Positions 45,353 through 52,955 of a stretch of 64,000 nucleotides of DNA are shown here, in pieces (within the stretch, counting starts at the first letter, position 1; each line of letters opens with the position of its first letter). Below the pieces are notes generated by a model. It saw nothing but the letters and a program-made list of their open reading frames with translations. It was not told the DNA's origin and did not search any database. The stretch lies in contig JANXSK010000110.1 of NCBI GenBank assembly GCA_025352695.1, forward strand, positions 1 to 64,000, in the 5' to 3' direction. The stretch is from Ferruginibacter sp. (GTDB lineage: Bacteria > Bacteroidota > Bacteroidia > Chitinophagales > Chitinophagaceae). A program made the translations under genes and the position numbers.

Positions 45353-46462
45353 ATGAATGTGGTAATAAATATAAGTTCGGTTTCTAAATTTTCCTTTTTT
45401 GAAAAAAGGAGTTTTGTATCCGACTATATTTTAAATATTGTTAGTACACATCCGGAGCACAGCTTTTTTTTTATAAGCGATGGTACAGAAAATATAATTT
45501 TAACTGCTCCCAATTGTAGTATTATTTATGATAGTCACAAACAGGTAAATATCTTATTTTGGAAAATTTGGTACCGGTACAAATTACCTACACTTTTAAA
45601 AAAATACAAAGCCAATGTTTTTATTAATCTTGATAGCATTTGTTCATTAAAAACGACTATCCCGCAATGCTTATTGCTGCCCGATATTTCCTTTGTGCAA
45701 CATCTTTCCTTATTCAAAAAAAGTGTAACTGCTTCCTTATCGAAAGCTGCAATGATTATCACTTTTTCTCAATCTGCAAAAAATGATATTTGTGCCCAAT
45801 ACTATAAAACGCCACCAGAAAAAATTAAAGTAATGTACACTGGTCTTGATACTCGATTTTTGGCCGTCGAATGGGAAGAAAAGGAAAGAACAAGAGAAAA
45901 ATATACCGAAGCAAAAGAGTACTTTTTATATCCCGGCGAAATAACGATTGAAAATAACCTGATAAACTTATTAAAAGCATTTTCTTTTTTTAAAAAAAGA
46001 CAAAAAAGCAATATGCAATTAATAATTGCTACAAAAAACATTGCTACCAATAACGCTTTTATTGAAAGTTTAAAAACGTATAAATATAGAAACGAAGTAA
46101 AAATAATAACGCAACTTTCAGATCAAGAATTGATTGCCATCACAGCTGCTGCCTATGCGTTGGTAGTTACTACGCAACAAAATGGTAGTTATGCTTCAAT
46201 AGTACAAGCCATGCATTGCGGTGTACCTGTTATTGTTAATAATTCGGTATTGATGACAGAAATTTGTGGGGAGGCCGCCTTATTTACAGATGCGTTAATT
46301 TTTGAAAACATTGCTGATAAAATGATGTTGGTTTTTAAAGATGAAAATAAACGCAACCAACTAATTACATCGGGTAAAAAACAGGCAGCCTTATTTACGC
46401 TAACAGAAACCAGGCAATTATTTTGGCAAAACATTGTAAAATGTGCTAATGCAACGGCGTAA
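45353..46462 (+). CDS. GT4-like glycosyltransferase with altered EX7E motif
   Basis: A 369-residue GT-B-fold glycosyltransferase. The frame is open upstream into the divergent tolC gene, but the ATG at 45353 (MNVVINISSVSKFSFFEKRS) fits the family N-terminus. A -7-like TATTTTTG ends five bases before it. The C-terminal nucleotide-sugar domain has FLYPGEITIENNLINLLKAF and the loop NGSYASIVQAMHCGVPVIVN. The usual EX7E pair is Asn277 and Gln285 here, so catalysis by the standard mechanism is doubtful. Other conserved parts (IITFSQSAKNDI, TGLDTRF) are present. Substrate unknown. It could still be active with another base or act as a lectin-like partner. Confidence 0.82.
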   Translation: MNVVINISSVSKFSFFEKRSFVSDYILNIVSTHPEHSFFFISDGTENIILTAPNCSIIYDSHKQVNILFWKIWYRYKLPTLLKKYKANVFINLDSICSLKTTIPQCLLLPDISFVQHLSLFKKSVTASLSKAAMIITFSQSAKNDICAQYYKTPPEKIKVMYTGLDTRFLAVEWEEKERTREKYTEAKEYFLYPGEITIENNLINLLKAFSFFKKRQKSNMQLIIATKNIATNNAFIESLKTYKYRNEVKIITQLSDQELIAITAAAYALVVTTQQNGSYASIVQAMHCGVPVIVNNSVLMTEICGEAALFTDALIFENIADKMMLVFKDENKRNQLITSGKKQAALFTLTETRQLFWQNIVKCANATA

Positions 46463-46537
46463 ACACTACCTCAAACACTTTATCTTTACTTACTTAATTT
46501 ACAAACGCCAAGGCAAATAATTAATAATAAATATTGC

Positions 46538-46882
46538 ATGAACAAGTCCACAATAAAAATAGATGTTTTATTAGATCCCAATAAAATTCCTGAACAAATT
46601 ACATGGGCTGCAAGTGATAGCACTGCAGATATGGTTCAAAAAGCAAAAGCAATGTGCATTGCGTTTTGGGACGGTGCCGATAAAACGGCCCTCCGAATTG
46701 ATCTTTGGACAAAAGATATGATGATGGATGAAATGGCCGACTTTTATTACCAAATGTTGATGACGATGGCTGACACTTTTAAAAGGGCAACGCAGCAAGA
46801 GGAATTAAGTGAGGACATGAAAAAGTTTGCCAAAACTTTTTTTGATAAATTCAGAGCAATGCAATTAAATGAACAGAAGTAA
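46538..46882 (+). CDS. gldC: Gliding motility protein GldC
   Basis: A 114-residue soluble protein matching GldC of gliding Bacteroidota. Typical features are the opening KSTIKIDVLLDPNKIPEQIT and WAASDSTADMVQKAKAM. A strongly conserved middle follows: AFWDGADKTALRIDLWTKDM with MMDEMADFYYQMLMTMADTF. GldC is a cytoplasmic protein associated with gliding and type IX secretion, although not absolutely essential in Flavobacterium. It lies between a glycosyltransferase and a YqeY gene. No other gld gene is adjacent. Confidence 0.92.
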   Translation: MNKSTIKIDVLLDPNKIPEQITWAASDSTADMVQKAKAMCIAFWDGADKTALRIDLWTKDMMMDEMADFYYQMLMTMADTFKRATQQEELSEDMKKFAKTFFDKFRAMQLNEQK

Positions 46883-47019
46883 TTATTAATCCATATTTAG
46901 CAGTTGTTTGGATGTATTAAATAAATTTTTAAGCTGCCGCCTTAACGGGCTTAAGGAAACAGATCGGATATTAAATATAAAAAAAAGTCCTTCGCCCATT
47001 GGGTATAAGGCCAACTACT

Positions 47020-47472
47020 ATGAGTCTTGAACAACAAATAATGGCAGAGATGAAAGAAGCCATGAAAGCAAAAAACGAAGGTGTATTGCGCAGCCTTCGT
47101 GCAATTAAAGCAGAAATCATTAAAGCAAAAACAGATCCAGGTGCTGGAGGCCAAATTGATGAAGCAACCGAGCAAAAATTTTTACAAAAGATGATGAAGC
47201 AGCGCAAGGATTCGCTGGAAATTTTTGAAAAACAAGGACGGGAAGATTTGGCGATAAAAGAAAAAGAAGAAATGAGGGTAATCGAAAGATTTTTACCTAA
47301 ACAACTTACGTCGGATGAAGTTAAAGAAGCTGTTGCCAATATTATTACACAAACGGGCGCTACCTCCCCTGCAGATTTGGGCAAGGTAATGGGTGCAGCA
47401 AGCAAACAATTAGCAGGACTTGCCGATGGAAAAACCATCAGTATTATTGTAAAAGAGCTATTGAGTAAATAA
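47020..47472 (+). CDS. GatB/YqeY-domain protein
   Basis: A 150-residue YqeY-like protein. It starts MSLEQQIMAEMKEAMKAKNE, the normal family start; the frame extends seven codons to a TTG that I reject. Typical segments are VLRSLRAIKAEIIKAKTD, MKQRKDSLEIFEKQGREDLA and VIERFLPKQLTSDEV, ending with a helical KVMGAASKQLAGLADGKTIS. The fold is shared with the tRNA-binding tail of GatB; the cellular role is unsettled. A CvpA-family gene follows after 11 bases. Confidence 0.92.
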   Translation: MSLEQQIMAEMKEAMKAKNEGVLRSLRAIKAEIIKAKTDPGAGGQIDEATEQKFLQKMMKQRKDSLEIFEKQGREDLAIKEKEEMRVIERFLPKQLTSDEVKEAVANIITQTGATSPADLGKVMGAASKQLAGLADGKTISIIVKELLSK

Positions 47473-47483
47473 AAAATTACTTT

Positions 47484-48020
47484 TTGATAGATATCATTTT
47501 TGCCATATTAATTTTAATAGCCATTGTTAAAGGCTACAAAAAAGGATTGATTATTGCGATATTCTCTAGCATTGCTTTTATTGTAGGTTTGGCTGCTGCA
47601 TTAAAATTATCTGCAACCGTTGCCATGTACCTGCAAAATAACGTAGCTATTTCTTCTAAATGGCTACCATTTTTATCTTTTGCTGTGGTATTTATTATAG
47701 TGGTTTTATTGATTAACCTAGGGGGTAAACTATTAGAAAAAACTTTTGAAATGGCTCTGATGGGGTGGGCAAATCGTGTTGGAGGAATATTGCTATTTAT
47801 AAGTTTATATATAATTATATTCAGCATATTTTTATTTTATGCAGTAAAAATAAATTTGTTTGAAGAAGGAACAATTCAATCATCTAAAGTTTATCCATTT
47901 GTAAAACCCTGGGGACCTAAAGTAATAAATGCATCTAGTACAATACTCCCAGTGTTTAAGGATATGTTTAATCAACTCAGTAATTATTTTGAAAGCTTAA
48001 CTATTAAACTTTCTCATTAA
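47484..48020 (+). CDS. CvpA-family membrane protein (TTG start)
   Basis: A 178-residue protein with four membrane segments in the CvpA pattern. They cover about residues 2-17, 24-45, 62-80 and 97-121. The N-terminus IDIIFAILILIAIVKGYKKG matches the usual family opening, so translation most likely begins at the TTG at 47484; no ATG lies in a suitable place. CvpA proteins are linked to colicin V export and purine-related phenotypes in enterobacteria, with unclear function elsewhere. It is 11 bases behind the YqeY gene and probably cotranscribed. Confidence 0.85.
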   Translation: MIDIIFAILILIAIVKGYKKGLIIAIFSSIAFIVGLAAALKLSATVAMYLQNNVAISSKWLPFLSFAVVFIIVVLLINLGGKLLEKTFEMALMGWANRVGGILLFISLYIIIFSIFLFYAVKINLFEEGTIQSSKVYPFVKPWGPKVINASSTILPVFKDMFNQLSNYFESLTIKLSH

Positions 48021-48112
48021 TTTGAGGCATAGTTTAATTTACTGTAATTTTAATCTGATTCGCTATTTTAGCAGTCAATAAATCTCCCTAATTTTATTAT
48101 TAGTTCCAACAA

Positions 48113-48889
48113 ATGAGTTACGAAATTAAACAAGACGGAAAATTTAAATATATTGAAGTTGGCGAAGGCGAACCATTATTGCTATTGCATGGATTATTTG
48201 GTGCCTTAAGTAATTTTAGGGACCTGATTGAACATTTTAGGCAAAACTACGCTGTAATCGTACCTATATTACCTTTACTTGAACTAGACCTTTTACATAC
48301 TTCTGTTGGAGGACTTGAGAAATTTGTTTTTAAATTTATTGAACACCGCAACTATACCAACATTAATTTGCTGGGTAATTCATTAGGGGGTCATGTAGCA
48401 TTGTTACATATTCTTAAACATCCTGAACGCATTAAATCGTTGATATTAACTGGCAGTTCAGGATTATTTGAAAACGGAATGGGAGATACCTACCCTAAAC
48501 GTGGTGACAGGGATTACATACGTAAAAAGACAGAACTTACTTTTTACAATCCTGCAATGGCAACAGACGACCTGGTAAACGAGGTTTTTGAAATAACAAA
48601 TAATCGTATTAAAGTTATAAAAATTATTGCCCTTGCTAAAAGTGCCATCCGAAATAACCTTGGAGAAGAATTAAACGAAATAAAACAACCTACCTGCCTT
48701 ATTTGGGGAAACAATGATAGCATCACACCTCCTTTTGTTGGTAAAGAATTTAACCGCCTTATCCCAAATAGCGAAATACACTTTATTGATAAGTGTGGCC
48801 ATGCACCGATGATGGAAGTTCCATTTGAATTCAATAAGATTTTAGATACTTTTTTGGCTAAACCAAAAACAACTGCTGCAACACTTTAA
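48113..48889 (+). CDS. Alpha/beta-fold hydrolase
   Basis: A 258-residue alpha/beta hydrolase with a complete triad: nucleophile Ser90 in GNSLGG, Asp202 in WGNNDSITP and His230 in KCGHAPMME. The oxyanion-hole HG motif is LLLLHGLFGALSNF. No signal peptide, so it is cytoplasmic. Substrate cannot be told; small esters or C-C bond substrates are possible. It is followed by a CBS-domain gene on the same strand after 70 bases. Confidence 0.92.
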   Translation: MSYEIKQDGKFKYIEVGEGEPLLLLHGLFGALSNFRDLIEHFRQNYAVIVPILPLLELDLLHTSVGGLEKFVFKFIEHRNYTNINLLGNSLGGHVALLHILKHPERIKSLILTGSSGLFENGMGDTYPKRGDRDYIRKKTELTFYNPAMATDDLVNEVFEITNNRIKVIKIIALAKSAIRNNLGEELNEIKQPTCLIWGNNDSITPPFVGKEFNRLIPNSEIHFIDKCGHAPMMEVPFEFNKILDTFLAKPKTTAATL

Positions 48890-48959
48890 CATTTTTAATT
48901 GCCCTATACTTTAAACTGTTGCAATTCGTTATTGTTTGAAGTATACAATTATACAAATT

Positions 48960-49622
48960 ATGCTTACAGCAGAACTCATCAATGACAATATTCCCCGCCT
49001 ACAGTTGCAGGATACTGTTGGTAAAGCGCTGCGACTTATCAATGATTATCGAGTAACTCATTTACCGATTACAGTAGAAGATAAATTTTTGGGGCTAATT
49101 AGTGAGGATGACCTTTTAGATGCTGATGATGAAAAATTAACCATGGAAGTATTGCAGGAGCATTTTAATCTTTCTTATGTCAAAGAGAATGTACATTTTC
49201 TAAATGCAGTAAATTACAGCAATCAATATCAAACATCAATAGTGCCAGTAGTTCAGCAGGGTAATGAACTAGTAGGCGTTATTACGATTGTTGATTTATT
49301 AAAAACAATAGGTAATTTTTCAGGTGCCAATGAAATAGGTGGTATCATTGTAATGCAAATGGAACGATCGCAATTTGCTATTTCCGAAATAAGCCGTATT
49401 GTAGAAAGCGACGACGCTACTATTTTGCATCTTAATACAATCTTACACCCTGATACAGGTTTATTAACTGTTACACTTCATTTAAATAAAAAAGAAACCA
49501 CCGCCATAGTTGCTGCTTTTGAAAGATATGAGTATGATGTTATTTATAATTTTACAGATGAAAAATTTGAAGATAATATTGGTACCAATTACCGGCATTT
49601 AATGAACTATTTGGATATTTAA
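48960..49622 (+). CDS. CBS-domain pair protein with C-terminal ACT-like region
   Basis: A 220-residue soluble protein, start ATG 48960 (MLTAELINDNIPRLQLQDTV). Two CBS motifs cover about residues 5-60 (YRVTHLPITVEDKFLGLISE) and 70-125 (SIVPVVQQGNELVGVITIVD). The C-terminal 90 residues alternate strands and helices like an ACT regulatory domain (GGIIVMQMERSQFAISEISR). Together they suggest adenine-nucleotide and small-ligand sensing. It precedes nadK by 363 bases; the same CBS-nadK order is common in Bacteroidota, as far as I recall. Confidence 0.88.
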   Translation: MLTAELINDNIPRLQLQDTVGKALRLINDYRVTHLPITVEDKFLGLISEDDLLDADDEKLTMEVLQEHFNLSYVKENVHFLNAVNYSNQYQTSIVPVVQQGNELVGVITIVDLLKTIGNFSGANEIGGIIVMQMERSQFAISEISRIVESDDATILHLNTILHPDTGLLTVTLHLNKKETTAIVAAFERYEYDVIYNFTDEKFEDNIGTNYRHLMNYLDI

Positions 49623-49985
49623 ACCCTAATTTTACCTGTATTAAATTTAATCCCCGATACATATAATTTGTATTTTAATTAGGCGCTTGCCATTATTTCC
49701 TTCAGAAATCCCTCTTTTAATTTTTTTACTAATGTATGTTGTTTTTAATACCAATAAAAAATCATTTTGTTATAATGGTGTATTAAAATATTTTTATTCC
49801 ATTAAATCAATTCTCAATAAAAATTTCGCTTTTAATAGTTACGCTAAAACAGTTTATTTTTACACTGACAGTATTAATGTTTTTAATATGCACAATAAAT
49901 TTCTAGATTATCTCTTTAAAAAACAGGTCAATTATAACCCTTATATTCTTCATATTGTGGCCATTAGAAATAAAAATCTTTAAAA
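49623..49985. other. AT-rich gap before nadK without a supported gene
   Basis: A 98-codon frame beginning at a TTG (49687) spans most of the gap. Its content (many F, Y, N, K) is what random AT-rich sequence gives, and there is no ATG start or recognised motif. It presumably holds the nadK promoter. Confidence 0.5.
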
Positions 49986-50864
49986 ATGAAAATAGCAATC
50001 TATAGCAGGGGCATAGAAAATGACCAGCATAAAGATATCGTGGCATTTATGGAAGAGTTAAATACTTACAATGTAGAAGCTGTTTTTTTTCAGGATTTTT
50101 TTAACCAGTTTTATTCTGCAGTTAACATGAAAGGAAAATATTCCACCTTTAATGCCGCAGAAGATTTAGATGACAGTATTGATTTTATGATTAGCCTTGG
50201 AGGTGATGGCACATTATTAGATACTGTAACTTTTATTAAGGATAAGGGAATTCCTGTACTAGGCATTAATTATGGCAGACTTGGTTTTTTGGCAACCATT
50301 GGTAAAGAAGACCTCAATTCCGCCATTAAAGCATTGGTTCAAAGAACGTATGTTTTAGATAAACGAACCCTTATTCATTTAGATGCAGATCTTCCTTTAT
50401 TTGGCAATACTCCTTTTGGATTGAACGAATTTGCTATTCACAAAAAAGATTCCTCTTCTATGATAAAAATTCATACTTATTTAAATGGTGAATTTTTAAA
50501 TACTTATTGGGCAGATGGGTTAATCGTTGCAACACCAACAGGTTCTACAGGTTATTCACTCAGCTGCAATGGACCAGTTGTTTTTCCTGATAGTGGCAAT
50601 TTTGTAATAACACCTGTAGCACCGCATAACCTCAATATTCGCCCCATTGTAGTACCGGATAACAATATTATTTCTTTTGAAATTGAAAGCAGAAGTGATG
50701 GCTTTTTATGTAGCATGGATAGTCGTAGAGAATTAGTTCCTAAAGAGGTGCAGCTCGCTGTTAAAAAAGAAAAATTTAGAATGAACCTGATTAGATTAAA
50801 TGAAAATAATTTTTTGCAAACATTACGAAATAAACTCTCCTGGGGTCTTGATAAACGCAATTAA
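49986..50864 (+). CDS. nadK: NAD kinase
   Basis: A 292-residue kinase that makes NADP from NAD. The GGDG motif is at residues 72-75 (ISLGGDGTLLDT). The substrate loop has FGLNEFAIHKKDSSSMIKIH, and the conserved TPTGSTGYSLSCNGPVVFPD lies near residue 181. A typical C-terminal domain holds VTPVAPHNLNIRPIVVPDNN-like sequence. Length is standard. It opens the cluster nadK, DUF6089, uppS, bamA, ompH, ompH, murI. Confidence 0.96.
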   Translation: MKIAIYSRGIENDQHKDIVAFMEELNTYNVEAVFFQDFFNQFYSAVNMKGKYSTFNAAEDLDDSIDFMISLGGDGTLLDTVTFIKDKGIPVLGINYGRLGFLATIGKEDLNSAIKALVQRTYVLDKRTLIHLDADLPLFGNTPFGLNEFAIHKKDSSSMIKIHTYLNGEFLNTYWADGLIVATPTGSTGYSLSCNGPVVFPDSGNFVITPVAPHNLNIRPIVVPDNNIISFEIESRSDGFLCSMDSRRELVPKEVQLAVKKEKFRMNLIRLNENNFLQTLRNKLSWGLDKRN

Positions 50865-50968
50865 ACCACCGTGCTATCGTTAATGATCCTTTAAATAAAT
50901 AGTTCTTATGTAATGGGTAAATACCTCCTTAACTTATTTATTACAAAACAATTCTTTACTTTGCAATT

Positions 50969-51829
50969 ATGAAAAAGAGTCTCCTTACCGTATCATTACT
51001 ATTTACTATACTTTCTGGAATAATTGCTCAAACTGATTATGGTACTGTTCAGGAAGGGGAATTGGGTTTTACAGCCGGAATTGCGCATTATTTTGGTGAC
51101 CTTAATACCAGAGCAAGACTTAATCGTTTTAAGCCGGCATTGGGTATTTTTTATAGAAAACAATTTAATAACTACCTAGCAATGCGTGTAAGTGCACACT
51201 ATGCTCAATTAGGGTATAGTGATATTTACAGCAAAAATAGTTATCAAAATACCAGAAACCTTAGTTTTAACACTGATATTCTCGAGTTTGCAGTACATGG
51301 TGATTTCAATTTTTTTAAATTTGTTCCCGGAGATGCTGATTTTTCATTTACTCCTTATGTAACAATTGGTTTGGGCGTGTTTAGTTATAACCCCTATGCC
51401 TACTTAAATGGTAAAAAAGTATTTTTAAGGCCTCTTGGAACGGAAGGGCAAAATACAGGGTATGTTGGTGCAGATGGCAAAGTTAGAAAACCGTATGGCA
51501 GTATGGCAGTATGCGTTCCAATTGGTTTGGGAATAAAATACAGTATTTCAAAGAGCCTGAATCTTTCCGTTCAAATAGCACAGCGCCTTACTACTACAGA
51601 TTATATAGATGATGTAAGTATGACTTATGTAGGAATAGATAAATTTCCTCCTATAAATGGACAACCATCAACAGCTGGTATTTTACAAGATAGAAGTGCA
51701 GAAAAAGGCGTGCCCATAGGTAATGAGGGAATTCAAAGAGGATGGAGCAAACAAAAAGATCAATACCTGATTGTAGAAATAGGGTTATCTTTTAATATAA
51801 CTGGTTACAAATGTCCATCTGCTAAATAA
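50969..51829 (+). CDS. DUF6089 outer-membrane beta-barrel protein
   Basis: A 286-residue protein with signal peptide (MKKSLLTVSLLFTILSGIIA). It matches the DUF6089 type, with ELGFTAGIAHYFGDLNTRAR and KPALGIFYRKQFNNYLAMRV near the start and a porin-like strand pattern. This family is found next to uppS/bamA in Bacteroidota, as here, suggesting an outer-membrane assembly or integrity role; the function is not established. A -7-like TTACTTTG ends five bases before the ATG. A strong terminator follows. Confidence 0.88.
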   Translation: MKKSLLTVSLLFTILSGIIAQTDYGTVQEGELGFTAGIAHYFGDLNTRARLNRFKPALGIFYRKQFNNYLAMRVSAHYAQLGYSDIYSKNSYQNTRNLSFNTDILEFAVHGDFNFFKFVPGDADFSFTPYVTIGLGVFSYNPYAYLNGKKVFLRPLGTEGQNTGYVGADGKVRKPYGSMAVCVPIGLGIKYSISKSLNLSVQIAQRLTTTDYIDDVSMTYVGIDKFPPINGQPSTAGILQDRSAEKGVPIGNEGIQRGWSKQKDQYLIVEIGLSFNITGYKCPSAK

Positions 51830-51850
51830 ATTTTTAGTTAAATAGTAGGT

Positions 51851-51876
51851 AGCCGGATTTAGTTCCGGCTTTTTTA
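51851..51876 (+). terminator. Rho-independent terminator after the DUF6089 gene
   Basis: AGCCGGA (51851-51857) pairs with TCCGGCT (51864-51870) around a six-base loop and is followed by six T. Confidence 0.88.
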
Positions 51877-51983
51877 TTTGATACATGTAGAATCTGTTAA
51901 CATTTGCTTAAAACGCTTATTGCAACTAAATTTTATTACTTTTGCAGCCCTTAGTTGGACCCTGTGGGTGATATTAATTTATT

Positions 51984-52742
51984 ATGAGTTTGAAGGATAC
52001 AATCAATATGCAAAAGCTGCCTCGTCACATTGCCATTATAATGGATGGTAATGGAAGGTGGGCAAAAGAAAAAGGAGAAGATCGCCTTTTTGGGCATTTG
52101 CATGGTGTTGAAAGCGTTCGCAATATTGTAGAAGGTTGTGCACAATTAGGTATTGAGTATCTTACCCTTTACGCTTTTAGTACTGAAAATTGGGACAGGC
52201 CTGCATCCGAAGTAACAGGGTTAATGGAATTATTGGTAGATACTATCCGCAAAGAAGTACCAACACTTAACAAGAATAATATTAAACTTCACGCCATTGG
52301 AGATATGAGTATGTTACCTGAAAATGCAAAAAAAGCATTGCAGGAAGCATTTGATGAAACAGCCTGCAATACAGGGCTTAACCTTATAATGGCATTAAGT
52401 TACAGCAGCCGTTGGGAATTAATGGCCGCGGTAAAACAAATTGCGACTGCCGTAAAAAAAGGCACACTGCAACCTGAGTCTATTACACAAGATACTTTAC
52501 AAAAGTACCTTTCTACCAGTGAGTTTCCCGATCCGGAATTAATGATTAGGACGAGTGGAGAATACCGGATTAGTAATTTTTTGTTGTACCAACTAGCCTA
52601 TGCAGAGTTATATTTTACCAATACCCGCTGGCCTGATTTTAGAAAAGATAATTTATATGAAGCCATTATAGATTTTCAAAACAGGGAACGGAGATTTGGT
52701 AAAACAGGCGACCAAGTGCAGGAAGAAATTCCAATTTTATAG
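51984..52742 (+). CDS. uppS: Isoprenyl transferase (undecaprenyl diphosphate synthase)
   Basis: A 252-residue cis-prenyltransferase that makes the C55 lipid carrier for peptidoglycan and O-antigen. The catalytic Asp21 is in IAIIMDGNGRWAKEKGEDRL. Other motifs are YLTLYAFSTENWDRPASEVT and the C-terminal LMIRTSGEYRISNFLLYQLA with YAELYFTNTRWPDF. An exact -7 box TACTTTTG lies at 51937-51944, about 40 bases before the ATG, without a well-placed -33 element. bamA follows after about 210 bases. Confidence 0.96.
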   Translation: MSLKDTINMQKLPRHIAIIMDGNGRWAKEKGEDRLFGHLHGVESVRNIVEGCAQLGIEYLTLYAFSTENWDRPASEVTGLMELLVDTIRKEVPTLNKNNIKLHAIGDMSMLPENAKKALQEAFDETACNTGLNLIMALSYSSRWELMAAVKQIATAVKKGTLQPESITQDTLQKYLSTSEFPDPELMIRTSGEYRISNFLLYQLAYAELYFTNTRWPDFRKDNLYEAIIDFQNRERRFGKTGDQVQEEIPIL

Positions 52743-52955
52743 TTTTAAATTGTTTTTCACCTTAGTAATTACCTTAACTTTTAACAATAGAGACACTATC
52801 AAATGAATTAACATCACAAGTATTTAAAAAAGTAGCGGTATAAAATACCGATTAAAAACTCTTCAAATCATCTTTTTTAAGATGTACAAAAGGGTGGATT
52901 GTTTAACAAATAGTTTTCATAATAGCAAGTAATTTGCCGTTTAGTAAAAAATCAA

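Noticed and set aside
46971-47438. 155-codon antisense frame over the YqeY gene
   Set aside because: Antisense to a well-recognised protein, Ser/Ile/Cys-rich composition typical of a shadow.
49687-49983. 98-codon frame from a TTG before nadK
   Set aside because: No ATG start, no motif, and composition typical of random AT-rich DNA; treated as intergenic.
52836-52884. Two small hairpins (CGGTAT/ATACCG and CATCTT/AAGATG) before bamA
   Set aside because: Six-base stems, no T run, and no recognised regulatory element; insufficient to call.
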